A DNA stretch of 64,000 nucleotides from Legionella sp. (GCA_017306715.1 JAFKHV010000011.1:1-64000); one strand, 5' to 3'; counted from the stretch's first letter, positions 36,356 through 46,471 are shown. A program made the numbers and translations. Notes: a model not told the origin generated them from the letters alone.

Positions 36356-37843
36356 TTAATTAAATTGACGCTCAAATTGTTGGAGTTTAATTTCTAACTG
36401 CGCTTGAAGTTGTGCCTTAGGATTGTTGCTTAAAAACTCTTGGCAGGTGATGGAGTCTAATTTTTGGCATTCGGGCACCGGTTGCGCATAATGGCTATCT
36501 TGCCATAAACTTTTGCCCTTAAGGAACGCATAAGTCAAAGCATTGCGATTAATTTGTTTGATTGCCGTATAATCCAGATGATGCTCTATTACTGCGGCCA
36601 CATACTGGGAGCTTAAGTCGGTACGTAAAATTCCCTCATCGTCTGTGGATAAAACAACAGGTACATTGTGGGCTAAATAATAAGTAAGCGGATGTTTTTT
36701 TCCATAAACATGAAGAAGCTTACGATTACTAGTAAGATTGATTTCTACAGCCTTCTCATTTTTTGCCATGTTTGTAAGTGTTGATTCTGCATTTTGCTCA
36801 AAAGCGATATCAACGCCATGACCTATTCTTTGCGCTTGACCATAATTAATTGCGTCGGCAATATGAAAACTTAAATCCTTAGGGGGCGCCAAATCAAGCG
36901 TCAGTTCACCGGCGTGTAAACTGATAGGAATTTGCGGGTAGCGTTGGTGTAAAAATTGAAAAATCTCCATGTGCTTATGATAATCCTTTAAAGCGATAGG
37001 GCCATCCTCTGCTTGAACCAGATTCACGCCGACAAGAGCTCCATGATGCAGTTGGGAGCGATAAACTGCTGCAAAAGCGTTTAACGTTTGTGCGAAAACC
37101 GCATCTAATGGTTGCTCACGCAAGGTATAGTATAAAAAATTAACCTGAATCAAGCATGCAGATTGCTGGGGATGGCTTTTACAATCCAATAGCTGGCGTG
37201 CTTTGGTCAAAATATGATTACTTTCGGTTACGGTGTGCTTTATATTTTCTTGAAATTGTTGATTATCAAGCAATAGTTTCAGTTTTTTATCCAGAGTGTT
37301 TGCTTTATTGATTATTGATGCAAACTGAGTAGATTGTGCATTGTCCGGCAGGATCATTAACTCAAGATATAGTTCCTGTTGACGCACAGCTTGACGAATC
37401 ACCTCAGCAACAAGTTCAGGTCGATGCGCAGATACTAAAGGGCCAAATTTATAAAATGAATTAAAGAAATGATCATGCGCAGTTTCTTTGCCTGGAATAA
37501 ACTCTTTTAAGGACCAACTTTTAAGAGTCTGAAGATAAAGTTCGGGATGCTGTTCAAGTTGAGGTGTTTTAAAACCTGTGCATGGGGAAGAGGTTAGGCT
37601 CAGCGAGAATTCAGGAAGATTGATGCAATAATCCTGTTGTTTCGCAATTTTAAGCATACTTTCTGGATAAGCGCCTCCTGCCAAATGATAATGTAATTCA
37701 CCTCCTTTAGGCATTTGGAGAAAAAAATTATAGAGTGCATTTGGGCTATTGCGGATAGATTGCAAATGGTCATTAACATCAGCATGGATCTGAAAAGGGG
37801 GGAGCAAAAAGACAGCGCAAAAAAGCAATTTTAGAGTATTCAT
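36356..37843 (-). CDS. Exported adenosine deaminase
   Basis: A 495-residue metallo-dependent deaminase with a Sec signal peptide (MNTLKLLFCAVFLLPPFQIHA, cleaved near residue 21). Zinc ligands: His51 and His53 in ELHYHLAGG, the His in ISLHAGELTLD (with the catalytic Glu), and the Asp pair in VLSTDDEGILR; RIGHGVDIAFE holds the active-site His. It is longer than cytosolic Add (about 330 aa) and resembles the secreted ADGF/ADA2-like group. It would convert adenosine to inosine in the periplasm or outside the cell. Convergent with purA; no nucleoside transporter is adjacent. Confidence 0.88.
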   Translation of the reverse strand: MNTLKLLFCAVFLLPPFQIHADVNDHLQSIRNSPNALYNFFLQMPKGGELHYHLAGGAYPESMLKIAKQQDYCINLPEFSLSLTSSPCTGFKTPQLEQHPELYLQTLKSWSLKEFIPGKETAHDHFFNSFYKFGPLVSAHRPELVAEVIRQAVRQQELYLELMILPDNAQSTQFASIINKANTLDKKLKLLLDNQQFQENIKHTVTESNHILTKARQLLDCKSHPQQSACLIQVNFLYYTLREQPLDAVFAQTLNAFAAVYRSQLHHGALVGVNLVQAEDGPIALKDYHKHMEIFQFLHQRYPQIPISLHAGELTLDLAPPKDLSFHIADAINYGQAQRIGHGVDIAFEQNAESTLTNMAKNEKAVEINLTSNRKLLHVYGKKHPLTYYLAHNVPVVLSTDDEGILRTDLSSQYVAAVIEHHLDYTAIKQINRNALTYAFLKGKSLWQDSHYAQPVPECQKLDSITCQEFLSNNPKAQLQAQLEIKLQQFERQFN

Positions 37844-37976
37844 AGCGCCACAAAAAAGATAAAGAAATATTCTCTCATAAATATAAATAAGCGCTCAATG
37901 CTTCTTTTATCAGGATTGTAATTTCACTGCATTCCATGCAGAATGAATTATTTTACTAGATACCGCTAAGGATATT

Positions 37977-38681
37977 ATGAACTTTTTTAGAAAAGGATTA
38001 GGTATATTGTGCACCATCATTACAACCATGAACAGTGTACACGCGTTAAATCCATCACAACCCCAACCTGAAAAAATTAATATTGGAATCTATGCGCCTT
38101 TTTCGAGCGATTCCGCTTATATTGGAAGAAATATGCTTGGTGCTATGGAGATTGCACGGGCACAAATGCCATCAGCGAAAGTGCGTTACACATTTTATAC
38201 TCTGGATTCAGCCACAAGTTCAAAAAGCGCCGCGGAGGTATTACAAAAATTTGTTATGGCACATAAAATAAATATTTTAATGAGTGAGGGTGATCAAAAT
38301 GCGGTTTTGGTTGCAAACGTGGCTAAAAAAAATAAATTACTGCATTTTTGCCTGGGTTGTGCCCCTCAAGCTGTGGATGGAAATAGTTTTTCTACACAGA
38401 CTTCATCACTCCCTCGCGGTACAGTTTTGAATGAGGAGCGCCATGCGCAATTTATATCCCAGTACAATCAAGAGTATATGAGTCATCCCGTGGCTGAAGG
38501 GGCTTATGCTTATGATTTATTTCGTGTCATTAATCATAGCGTTCTTAGTGTGCTCAAAAAACCGTCAGAATATCAGATCAAGAATGTGAGCGAACACTTA
38601 CTCTCTTGTAAAACTCTGCCGAGCGGGCTTATGGGGCCAGTACAGTTTCATAATAAAGTATCGCTCACACATATTGGTTAG
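37977..38681 (+). CDS. Exported periplasmic-binding-like protein, shortened
   Basis: A 234-residue protein with a signal peptide (cleaved after NSVHA, about residue 24). Residues 35-130 look like lobe 1 of a type 1 (Leu/Ile/Val-type) periplasmic binding protein: NIGIYAPFSSDSAYIGRNMLGAMEIA, then KINILMSEGDQNAVLVANVAKKNKLL. Residues 155-230 (HAQFISQYNQEYM..AEGAYAYDLFRVINH) match the C-terminal part of the same fold. About 120 residues of lobe 2 in between are missing, with no frameshift. No ABC permease is nearby. Ligand and function unknown. Eight bp before the cupin gene, so co-transcribed. Confidence 0.68.
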   Translation: MNFFRKGLGILCTIITTMNSVHALNPSQPQPEKINIGIYAPFSSDSAYIGRNMLGAMEIARAQMPSAKVRYTFYTLDSATSSKSAAEVLQKFVMAHKINILMSEGDQNAVLVANVAKKNKLLHFCLGCAPQAVDGNSFSTQTSSLPRGTVLNEERHAQFISQYNQEYMSHPVAEGAYAYDLFRVINHSVLSVLKKPSEYQIKNVSEHLLSCKTLPSGLMGPVQFHNKVSLTHIG

Positions 38682-38689
38682 GTATTCTT

Positions 38690-39031
38690 ATGAAAATAGC
38701 GTTAAAAAATCAATGCGTTCACAAAAATAATAGTGCCTCATGCAGCGTGAGTGAGTACCCTCTTCAGGGTTCAAAAATAGATATGGCTCGAGCACGGATC
38801 ACGGGTCGATATCCTGATAAAGGTCGCGTAGTAAACCAGAAATGTGATGAATTAGCATATGTAATAGCAGGTCAAGGACTTCTGGTCATTGAAGGTCAAG
38901 AAATTATTTTACAACCTGAGGATGTGGTAATCATTGAAGCTGGAGAACGCTACTTTTGGTCAGGTGATTTACAGTTACTTCTCACATGTACACCAGTTTG
39001 GACCCCAGAGCAACATAAATTGATAGATTAA
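38690..39031 (+). CDS. Cupin-domain protein
   Basis: A 113-residue single-domain cupin. The core strand pattern is visible: CDELAYVIAGQGLLVIEGQE, then LQPEDVVIIEAGERYFWSGD. The usual metal-binding HxH is not evident (DELAY at that place), so metal binding is uncertain. Follows the binding-like gene closely. Substrate unknown. Confidence 0.8.
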   Translation: MKIALKNQCVHKNNSASCSVSEYPLQGSKIDMARARITGRYPDKGRVVNQKCDELAYVIAGQGLLVIEGQEIILQPEDVVIIEAGERYFWSGDLQLLLTCTPVWTPEQHKLID

Positions 39032-39038
39032 TTCCTAT

Positions 39039-39068
39039 GAGTGAGCCTCATAACAATGAAGCTCACTC
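39039..39068. terminator. Bidirectional hairpin between the cupin gene and ctp
   Basis: GAGTGAGC (39039-39046) and GCTCACTC (39061-39068), with further inner pairing CAT/ATG in the loop, between two convergent genes. Confidence 0.6.
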
Positions 39069-39076
39069 GGTTGAGT

Positions 39077-40441
39077 TTATTGATTATGCGCTAGCGACAT
39101 TCCCTCAAGCACAGTTAATGCGGTGTATAACTGATAATCATTATGTAGTAAATCTTCAGGTTTATCAGTAGTTGTAGTTTTAATCGCTGCATTGTCCTGA
39201 TTATTTTTATTTACGATATGACCATTTAGATCCGCCTCACTAAAACCCGTAGCGCCTTTATTTTTTGCATCAACCGCTTTAGGAATTTCAAGCTCATTAA
39301 CGATTATATCTGGAATGATGCCTTTAGCCTGAATTGATGTGCCAGAGGGCGTATAATACAAAGCTGTTGTTAATTTGATACCGGTTTTGTTATCTAAAGG
39401 TAATACCGTTTGCACTGAACCTTTACCAAAACTGGTCGTTCCCAAGACGAGTGCTCGTCTGTTATCTTTTAAGGCGCCTGCGACAATTTCCGCGGCAGAT
39501 GCTGAGCCATTATTGATGAGGACAACCATTGGCGCTTTACTTAATACATCAATACCTTTTGCAAGTGCGGTAAAATCAGAGCCTGGAAGACGACCTTTTG
39601 TTGAAACAATTTTCTCAGGCTTCCCAGATTTATCTTTACCTAAAAAAGCATCAGATACTTGTATCGCTGAATCGAGAAGACCCCCAGGATTATTGCGCAA
39701 ATCCAAGACTAATCCTTTGAGGCTTCCCCCAGCTTGCTGCTTTAGGCGTTCAATGGCTTGCAGCATATCTCGCCCCGTTAGTGCCTGAAATTGGGTGATG
39801 CGCACATAACCATATCCGGGACTTAACATTTTACTCTGAATACTTTTAATTTGAATCACTTCACGAACCAGGTCAAAAGTAAGTGCTTTATTCACACCTT
39901 TTCGCAGTACAGTAAGCTGAATGGTACTGCCAGCTTTTCCTCTCATTAAGTTCACAGCATCCTTTAGAGAAAGCCCTTGAACTGATTCTTTTCCCAATTT
40001 AATGATGTAATCACCCGATTTAATCCCTGCCTTAAAGGCTGGAGTATCGACCAGAGGGGTCACGACTTTAACAACGCCATCTTCCATGGTAACTTCTAAG
40101 CCTAATCCACCAAATTCACCACTGGTTGATGTTTGCAGCTCTTTAAATTCTTCTTCATCAAGGAAGCTTGAGTGCGGGTCCAGCCCACTGAGCATTCCGC
40201 GAATCGCATTATCAAAAAGTACCTTATCGCTTGTCGGTTTAACATAATATTTTTTTATTTCACCCAAGGCATTGGAAAATCGTTGTACATCTTCCATGGG
40301 TACTGCTTTGTTTGCATCGCTTGCTGTGGTGGTATTTTCATCAACAACAGCTTCTTCTGCGGCAAATATTGAAGCAGGCGCCATGAGCGTAACAGCATAT
40401 ACTGTCGCAAGCATGCGCAGATGAAATTTCTTAGTTAACAT
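39077..40441 (-). CDS. ctpA: S41-family carboxy-terminal processing protease
   Basis: A periplasmic protease of the CtpA/Prc type. Signal peptide about 1-27 (ending SIFAA), a PDZ domain at about 95-175 (GGLGLEVTMEDGVVKVV, GLSLKDAVNLMRG) and the S41 core with Ser in INNGSASAAEIVAGAL and Lys in GTTSFGKGSVQTVLPL, the Ser-Lys dyad. Gln in GKGSVQ is the third residue. Lies downstream of gpmI-envC on the same strand, the conserved order in proteobacteria. Confidence 0.94.
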   Translation of the reverse strand: MLTKKFHLRMLATVYAVTLMAPASIFAAEEAVVDENTTTASDANKAVPMEDVQRFSNALGEIKKYYVKPTSDKVLFDNAIRGMLSGLDPHSSFLDEEEFKELQTSTSGEFGGLGLEVTMEDGVVKVVTPLVDTPAFKAGIKSGDYIIKLGKESVQGLSLKDAVNLMRGKAGSTIQLTVLRKGVNKALTFDLVREVIQIKSIQSKMLSPGYGYVRITQFQALTGRDMLQAIERLKQQAGGSLKGLVLDLRNNPGGLLDSAIQVSDAFLGKDKSGKPEKIVSTKGRLPGSDFTALAKGIDVLSKAPMVVLINNGSASAAEIVAGALKDNRRALVLGTTSFGKGSVQTVLPLDNKTGIKLTTALYYTPSGTSIQAKGIIPDIIVNELEIPKAVDAKNKGATGFSEADLNGHIVNKNNQDNAAIKTTTTDKPEDLLHNDYQLYTALTVLEGMSLAHNQ

Positions 40442-40597
40442 AGCGATCTCCTCGGATGCAGGCCATAAACAACACTAGCCATCTTTTTTTTGTTTTTATC
40501 AGTATAGATGCAAAATGGATGCCATATCGGATACACTGTTTCAATCATTTCCGGATGCGGTCAGGATGAATGATATTTTCCAGCGTTCCCGAGGCTG

Positions 40598-41713
40598 CTA
40601 TGACAACCATGCGAGAGGAGAGATAGCTTTCCCCTTCAGCCTTATTTCGAAGTATAGACCGTTTTGTTTGATCCCGCCGGTGTGGCCAACACTCGCTATT
40701 TGCTCGCTTTGGCGGACGTAATCTCCCTTTTTTTTGTATAAAGATTGGTTATGGGCATAAAGGGTCATATAGCCATCACCATGATCAATGATTATGAGCA
40801 AGCCATAACCTTTTAACCAATCGCTAAATACTACCGTTCCTGCCTGAACGGCAGAAACGGCAGTACCTTCTTCGGCAAAAAAAGCAATTCCTTGGTGTAT
40901 CCTGCGGTAAGAATGAGTGTTCCCGGCAATTGGGTAAGGCATCTTTTTACGCAAACTATTAAACGATGTAACCGGTTTGTTCATGGTTTTTTGTGCAAGT
41001 TGCACGGTAAGAGCGGTCAGATTTGCTTTATTACGCTTAATTTCAACTAACCGATGTTGTTTGGTCTGAATATCTGCATCTAACGTAGCAATAATTTTAC
41101 TGTGGTATTGCTTATTAATGAGTAATTGCTCGTGTTCTGTTGCAAGCGCATGTTGCAAATTTTTTTGCTCAGCTATTTGCTGATGCAGTTGGCTATTATT
41201 TTTAGTTATCTGGTCATGAATTTCTTGCACACGGACAATATTCTCACGGCGTGCATTAATAAGATATTGGTAATAAGTAAGATACCTGCTCAGATGACTC
41301 GGTTCTTTTTGATTGATTAACCATTTTAGTGATTGATATTTGCCCATTAAATAGTACGAGCGTATCTGTTTGGCTAGCAGATGTTGTTGTGCCTCCAATT
41401 GTTCCTCTAATTGTTTTGAACGGTGTTCAAGGAGCATTATTTCCTTTGTTTTTAAATTTATGGCGCTTTCAATTTGGTGTAATTTTTGGATGGCAATACT
41501 ATTTTTCTTCTCAATTCCTTCCAGCTCATGATTAAGTAGACCACGCCTGTCTTGTGCTTGTGCTAAGTTTTTCTGTAATTGTCCAATCTGAGATTGCAAA
41601 GTATGCAAGCGTGCTTGAGTTTGCTGTAATTGACTAGACTTTGGCTGCGAGTAAACTAAAAAGGCAGACAGGGTAAGCACTAAAATAAAAAAGCATTGGA
41701 TATTTAAGTTCAT
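40598..41713 (-). CDS. envC: Murein hydrolase activator EnvC
   Basis: Periplasmic activator of division amidases. A signal or anchor segment at 1-22, a long coiled coil (about 28-240; for example QAQDRRGLLNHELEGIEKK) and a C-terminal LytM/M23 domain (EGTAVSAVQAGTVVFSDWLKGYG). The LytM zinc ligands are replaced as in E. coli EnvC (YFEIR at the HxH position), so it is an activator and not itself a peptidase. The ATG overlaps the gpmI stop by 4 bp. Confidence 0.93.
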   Translation of the reverse strand: MNLNIQCFFILVLTLSAFLVYSQPKSSQLQQTQARLHTLQSQIGQLQKNLAQAQDRRGLLNHELEGIEKKNSIAIQKLHQIESAINLKTKEIMLLEHRSKQLEEQLEAQQHLLAKQIRSYYLMGKYQSLKWLINQKEPSHLSRYLTYYQYLINARRENIVRVQEIHDQITKNNSQLHQQIAEQKNLQHALATEHEQLLINKQYHSKIIATLDADIQTKQHRLVEIKRNKANLTALTVQLAQKTMNKPVTSFNSLRKKMPYPIAGNTHSYRRIHQGIAFFAEEGTAVSAVQAGTVVFSDWLKGYGLLIIIDHGDGYMTLYAHNQSLYKKKGDYVRQSEQIASVGHTGGIKQNGLYFEIRLKGKAISPLAWLS

Positions 41714-43245
41714 GAATGAGTAACCAATAAAGCTTCGCCTTTCATTTCAGGTGGGGGGGATATACCGATTAAATTAAGTATCGTCGGTGCAATATCTATG
41801 AGTTTACCGGTTTTTTGTTTAAATTGTCTCTGACCACCTATATAGAGTAAAGGAACAGGCTCACTGGTGTGTGCCGTATGTGCTTGTCCGGTTAATTCAT
41901 CAAACATCTCTTCTGCATTGCCATGATCAGCCGTGATTAGTAATTGACCCCCAACAGATTCCAAAGCCGCCCACAGCTTTTCTAAACATTGATCCAGACA
42001 CTCGATGGCGCGTATGGTCGCGGGAAAATTCCCTGTATGCCCTACCATATCCGCATTCGCATAATTACAAATTATAACGTCATACTTATTCTCGCGTAGG
42101 GTGGTTATTAATTTTTCCGTTAATAAAGGTGCGCTCATTTCCGGTTGCAGATCATAAGTCGCCACTTTAGGAGAAGGAATAAGAATTCGATCTTCATGTG
42201 GAAAAGGCGTTTCGATACCGCCATTAAAAAAGAAAGTCACATGAGCATATTTTTCTGTTTCGGCGATGCGTAGTTGCTTAAGTCCCTGCTGGGATAAAAC
42301 CTCACCTAAAGTATTGCTCATGGATATGGGGGGAAAGGCTGGTTGTGTAGCCATATTTTTTTCGTATTGAGTCATGCTCACAAAGGATGACAACTTAGGA
42401 TAATTCGTGCGTGCAAAGAATTGAAAATCAGGATCCACCAAGCTGCGGGTTAATTGACGCGCGCGATCCGCCCGAAAATTGTAGAAAAAGATAGCATCGC
42501 CATCCATTACGGCCTGCCCTTGGCCAATAATCGTTGGCGGAATAAATTCATCAGTGATGTTAAGTTGATAAAAATGATCCAGAGCGACCTCTACATCAGG
42601 ATAGTGGTGCGCACTCTCATTAGCAGTTAACAGATTGTAAACTGGAAGGATACGTTCCCACCGATTATCTCGATCCATTGCGTAGTATCGTCCTATTATG
42701 GAGCAAATTTTTGCGACTGGATATTGATTCAGTTTTCGCTTGAGTTTTTCAATACTTACGGTCGCACTTTTAGGCGGGGTATCACGTCCATCAAGAAATA
42801 GGTGCAGACACACTGCATGAAAATCATGCTCCGCGCACAAAGCAAGAAAAGCAAAAAGATGCTCTTCATGGCTGTGCACTCCACCAGGGGAAAGTAATCC
42901 CATAATATGGAGTGTTTTATTCGTTTTTTTCAGTTGTGAAATCAAGTTTAAAAAAGCGCTGTTCTGATTAAAATGACCTTGCTCTATCGCCTGGTTAATA
43001 CGGGTAAAATCTTGCTCAATCAGACGTCCAGAGCCGATATGCATGTGTCCTACTTCAGAATTACCCATCTGTCTATCGGGCAGCCCCACTGAAGTACCAG
43101 AAGCTTCAAGCAAGATGTGGGGGCTATGCTGCCACCACTTATCCCACTGCGGGGTTTGCGCTTGCGCAATGGCATTGTGTTCTTTATTTGGGTTAAATCC
43201 CCATCCATCCAAAATTACCAGAACCAAAGGCGCGCTCTTGTGCAT
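41710..43245 (-). CDS. gpmI: 2,3-bisphosphoglycerate-independent phosphoglycerate mutase
   Basis: Mn-dependent interconversion of 3- and 2-phosphoglycerate. The phosphoserine is Ser63 in GNSEVGHMHIGSGR. Metal ligands are seen in VLVILDGWG, NYANADMVGHTG and LLITADHGNAEEMFD. Length (511 aa) is exact for the family. First gene of gpmI-envC-ctpA. A TATAAT-like -10 on the minus strand lies near 43274-43279. Confidence 0.96.
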   Translation of the reverse strand: MHKSAPLVLVILDGWGFNPNKEHNAIAQAQTPQWDKWWQHSPHILLEASGTSVGLPDRQMGNSEVGHMHIGSGRLIEQDFTRINQAIEQGHFNQNSAFLNLISQLKKTNKTLHIMGLLSPGGVHSHEEHLFAFLALCAEHDFHAVCLHLFLDGRDTPPKSATVSIEKLKRKLNQYPVAKICSIIGRYYAMDRDNRWERILPVYNLLTANESAHHYPDVEVALDHFYQLNITDEFIPPTIIGQGQAVMDGDAIFFYNFRADRARQLTRSLVDPDFQFFARTNYPKLSSFVSMTQYEKNMATQPAFPPISMSNTLGEVLSQQGLKQLRIAETEKYAHVTFFFNGGIETPFPHEDRILIPSPKVATYDLQPEMSAPLLTEKLITTLRENKYDVIICNYANADMVGHTGNFPATIRAIECLDQCLEKLWAALESVGGQLLITADHGNAEEMFDELTGQAHTAHTSEPVPLLYIGGQRQFKQKTGKLIDIAPTILNLIGISPPPEMKGEALLVTHS

Positions 43246-43454
43246 TTAAAGCTCCCGAAAAAATCATAACCAGTATTATAATCATCGCATGATATTTTAC
43301 TCCACTAAAAAGACGTTGAAACCAAAAAATTAGCGGCTTATTGCATTAAAAAATAGACAATAAAAATGACGAATGGGAACAATTTATCTCGACCTCTTAA
43401 ATTTTAACTTCAAAAAGGTTAGACTATGTTCCATTTTTACGTAGGAAGAGTCGG

Positions 43455-44177
43455 TTGGAACAAAAAACTCCACAACATATCGCTATTGTAATGGATGGCA
43501 ACGGGCGTTGGGCTGAGAGCCGGGGCCTGCCACGTTTTGAAGGGCATAAAGCAGGGGTCTCTTCAGTGCGAAAAATAATCCGTGGATGTATTAGTCGCGA
43601 TATTCGCTGTCTGAGCCTCTTTGCCTTTAGCTCTGAAAATTGGGCTCGCCCAAAGGAAGAGGTCGGTTTTCTCATGGAGCTATTTGTTGAGTCCTTACAA
43701 AAAGAGTTGCCCGAACTGCATCAGCGTGGTATCAAATTACGCTTTACCGGAGATCGCAGTATTTTATCGCCACTGCTACAGCAACAAATGCTTGAGGCAG
43801 AAAAAACCACAGAGTCAAATGAACAGCTCCTACTTAATATCGTAGTTAATTATGGCGGTAAATGGGATTTAGTTTGTGCTGCACAGAAGGTTACTCAAGA
43901 GGTTTTGTCTGGTAATTTAAAAATCGAAGATATTAATGAAAACACATTTTCACAGTATCTTGATACGCAAGGTTTACCCGAGCCCGATCTTTTTATTCGT
44001 ACGAGTGGTGAATTAAGGATCAGTAATTTTTTCCTTTGGCAATTAGCTTATACTGAATTATATTTTACCGAGGTTCACTGGCCAGATTTTGGTGAGCAGG
44101 AGCTGGATTTGGCATTAATTGCTTACAGCAAAAGAAAAAGACGTTTTGGTCAAGTTGTAGCAGAGACCTGCACTTAA
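43455..44177 (+). CDS. uppS: Undecaprenyl diphosphate synthase
   Basis: cis-prenyltransferase making the C55 carrier for peptidoglycan and LPS. Catalytic Asp in [31 protein letters not shown] and the C-terminal [18 protein letters not shown]. The TTG at 43455 is the start, with AGGAAGAG just upstream; no ATG fits the family N-terminus. First gene of uppS-cdsA-rseP-bamA-skp-lpxD-fabZ-lpxA, the conserved envelope cluster (frr and dxr are not in it here). Confidence 0.95.
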   Translation: MEQKTPQHIAIVMDGNGRWAESRGLPRFEGHKAGVSSVRKIIRGCISRDIRCLSLFAFSSENWARPKEEVGFLMELFVESLQKELPELHQRGIKLRFTGDRSILSPLLQQQMLEAEKTTESNEQLLLNIVVNYGGKWDLVCAAQKVTQEVLSGNLKIEDINENTFSQYLDTQGLPEPDLFIRTSGELRISNFFLWQLAYTELYFTEVHWPDFGEQELDLALIAYSKRKRRFGQVVAETCT

Positions 44178-44216
44178 CCGATACTACTTTGTTCAAATTG
44201 AGAATACAGGTCTGTT

Positions 44217-45002
44217 ATGTTTTTTAAGCGTTTAATCACAACACTAATCCTTGCCCCACTAATCTTGGCGTTAATTTTTTATGGTTCCCCTTTATACCTG
44301 GGAATCCTCGCTTTCGGGATTTTATTATTATGCGGATCCGAATGGCTGCATCTAATCCCGGCACAAACAGGTCTTGGTAAGGGTTTTTTTTTACTAGGCT
44401 TGATACTGTTTACTCTTCTAAGCCATTATTTTTTCCCATACTGGTTAATTATTGGTTTAGTTATTTGGATTATGAATGTAGTTATTATTCTTACGTATCC
44501 AAATTCACAACCCTATTGGGGAAACAAGGCCACAGTAGCTTTTTGGGGGTTCCTGTTGTTGCCCTTGTTCCTGCAAAGTCTCATTCATCTTTTCATTCAA
44601 AATAATGGTAAATCATTACTGATTTATTTACTGTTTTTAATCTGGGCTACGGATATTGGTGCCTATTTAGCTGGAAAACTATTTGGCAAGCATAAACTCA
44701 TTCCTAGGGTAAGTCCTGGTAAATCATGGGAAGGCGTTTTAGGTGGTTTCATTTTAGCGGGGGGAGTCGCATGCTTGGCGGCGCAATATTTCTTACCAAA
44801 TAATTTATCCCACTGGTATTTACTCGCATTCATAACGGTAATCATTTCCATCTTTGGTGATTTGTTTATAAGCATCTTGAAAAGACGTTGTCAACTTAAG
44901 GATACAGGGGCAATTATACCCGGTCATGGCGGTATACTCGATAGGCTGGATAGCCTTATTGCAGCATTGCCCTTTTTTTATTATGGAATAACCTGGGGAT
45001 AA
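44217..45002 (+). CDS. cdsA: Phosphatidate cytidylyltransferase
   Basis: Polytopic membrane enzyme making CDP-diacylglycerol from phosphatidic acid and CTP, the precursor used by PssA. About seven to eight TM helices. The family signature is near the C-terminus: KRRCQLKDTGAIIPGHGGILDRLDS, with RVSPGKSWEGVLGG earlier. Ends 4 bp before rseP. Confidence 0.95.
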   Translation: MFFKRLITTLILAPLILALIFYGSPLYLGILAFGILLLCGSEWLHLIPAQTGLGKGFFLLGLILFTLLSHYFFPYWLIIGLVIWIMNVVIILTYPNSQPYWGNKATVAFWGFLLLPLFLQSLIHLFIQNNGKSLLIYLLFLIWATDIGAYLAGKLFGKHKLIPRVSPGKSWEGVLGGFILAGGVACLAAQYFLPNNLSHWYLLAFITVIISIFGDLFISILKRRCQLKDTGAIIPGHGGILDRLDSLIAALPFFYYGITWG

Positions 45003-45006
45003 GCTT

Positions 45007-46359
45007 ATGCTCTTGACCTTAATCTATTTTTTATTAGCGCTGCTACTTTTAGTGACAGTTCACGAGTACGGACACTTCCAGGTTGCAAGGTGGTGTGGCG
45101 TAAAAGTTTTACGTTTCTCCTTTGGCTTTGGCGCCGTGTTAGCGCGTTGGCATGATAAAAAGGGAACCGAATATGCCTGGTCGCTTTTCCCTTTTGGTGG
45201 TTATGTAAAGATGCTGGATGAAAGCGAAGGTGAGGTACCGGAAGCCGAACGTCATCAGGCCTTCAACAATCAATCATTATGGAAACGAACCTTAATCGTA
45301 TTTGCCGGACCTTTATTTAACTTTATATTTGCATTTGTTGCGCTCTGGTGTGTCTTGGTCATTGGCATGCAATCCTTAGCACCGATGATTGCTGCAGTGA
45401 AACCTGGAAGTATCGCTGCTCATGCTGGACTTACGTCTCAGCAAGAAATTATTTCTTTGGACAATCAAAAAATAAATAGTTGGCGCGATTTTCAATATGC
45501 GCTCATGCCTTTGGTGGGTTCTAAACAAACTATTGTATTAAAAGTAAAGTCTTTAACTGATGGACAAATCAAAGAGATAAAGCTTCCGTTGGCTCATTGG
45601 AAGATAGAAGATAAGAAAACCGATCCCTTATCAGGTTTAGGTATTGAACCATTCATCCCATCCATTCCGCCGATTATCGGTGAGGTGGTTATTGATTCTC
45701 CTGCAGCTAAAGCAGGTTTAAAAGTAAATGATAAGATAATTAGTGTTGATGGTACCAAGCTATCGGATTGGCTTTATCTGGTTGATTATGTCCGTGCGCG
45801 CCCCAATACCCAGGTGGTTTTAGAAGTTAATCGTAAAAATCATATTGAAGAGATCCATGTTTATACGGGCAGTCTCGACCAGGGTGGTAAACAAGAAGGA
45901 TTTTTAGGTGTGCGCTCCAAGAAAGTTGATTGGCCTGCGCATTGGTTACGTCTTGAACGCGAAGCGCCCATTCCTGCTCTGAGTATAGCCTTAAAACAAA
46001 CGCTGCATTTGACTGGAGCAACGTTTACTTTAATGGGAAGACTTGTAACCGGGCAATTAGGATTAAACAGTATCAGTGGCCCCGTGGGCATTGCTCAAGG
46101 GGCTGGAGATTCAGGTAGAGGCGGTCTTGCTTCCTACTTATTTTTCCTGGCTTTAGTAAGTATCAGTTTGGGGGCATTAAATCTATTACCAATACCCATG
46201 CTGGATGGAGGGCATTTATTCTATTATCTCCTTGAATTCATTCAGAGAAAACCTGTTTCAGAGGGGTTAAAATCTGCCGGAGCTTATATTGGGTTGCTGG
46301 TGCTTGTTGCCTTAATGTTTATCGCCTTAACCAACGATATTTCCCGATTAACAAGTTAG
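45007..46359 (+). CDS. rseP: RIP metalloprotease RseP
   Basis: Site-2 protease in the inner membrane that cleaves anti-sigma factors. Zinc motif HEYGH in TVHEYGHFQVARWCGVKVLRF at residue 20-24, two PDZ domains (about 115-190 and 200-280) and PMLDGGHLFYY near the C-terminus with the third ligand Asp. Terminal TM helix LLVLVALMFIALT. Length (450 aa) is normal. Confidence 0.95.
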   Translation: MLLTLIYFLLALLLLVTVHEYGHFQVARWCGVKVLRFSFGFGAVLARWHDKKGTEYAWSLFPFGGYVKMLDESEGEVPEAERHQAFNNQSLWKRTLIVFAGPLFNFIFAFVALWCVLVIGMQSLAPMIAAVKPGSIAAHAGLTSQQEIISLDNQKINSWRDFQYALMPLVGSKQTIVLKVKSLTDGQIKEIKLPLAHWKIEDKKTDPLSGLGIEPFIPSIPPIIGEVVIDSPAAKAGLKVNDKIISVDGTKLSDWLYLVDYVRARPNTQVVLEVNRKNHIEEIHVYTGSLDQGGKQEGFLGVRSKKVDWPAHWLRLEREAPIPALSIALKQTLHLTGATFTLMGRLVTGQLGLNSISGPVGIAQGAGDSGRGGLASYLFFLALVSISLGALNLLPIPMLDGGHLFYYLLEFIQRKPVSEGLKSAGAYIGLLVLVALMFIALTNDISRLTS

Positions 46360-46444
46360 GATGCGGAAAAATTTTTCTTAGTGAATATGAAGAAATATGA
46401 GCTGAATTTGGAATGGGTAAATAAAAAAGATAACGGGCATAAAC

Positions 46445-46471
46445 TTGACAGTGCCTATCAGTTCCTATAAA
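46445..46471 (+). promoter_or_regulatory. Possible promoter upstream of bamA
   Basis: TTGACA (46445-46450), 15-bp spacer, TATAAA (46466-46471) in the 232-bp rseP-bamA gap. The -35 is consensus but the spacing is short. It would give bamA and downstream genes their own promoter. Confidence 0.4.
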
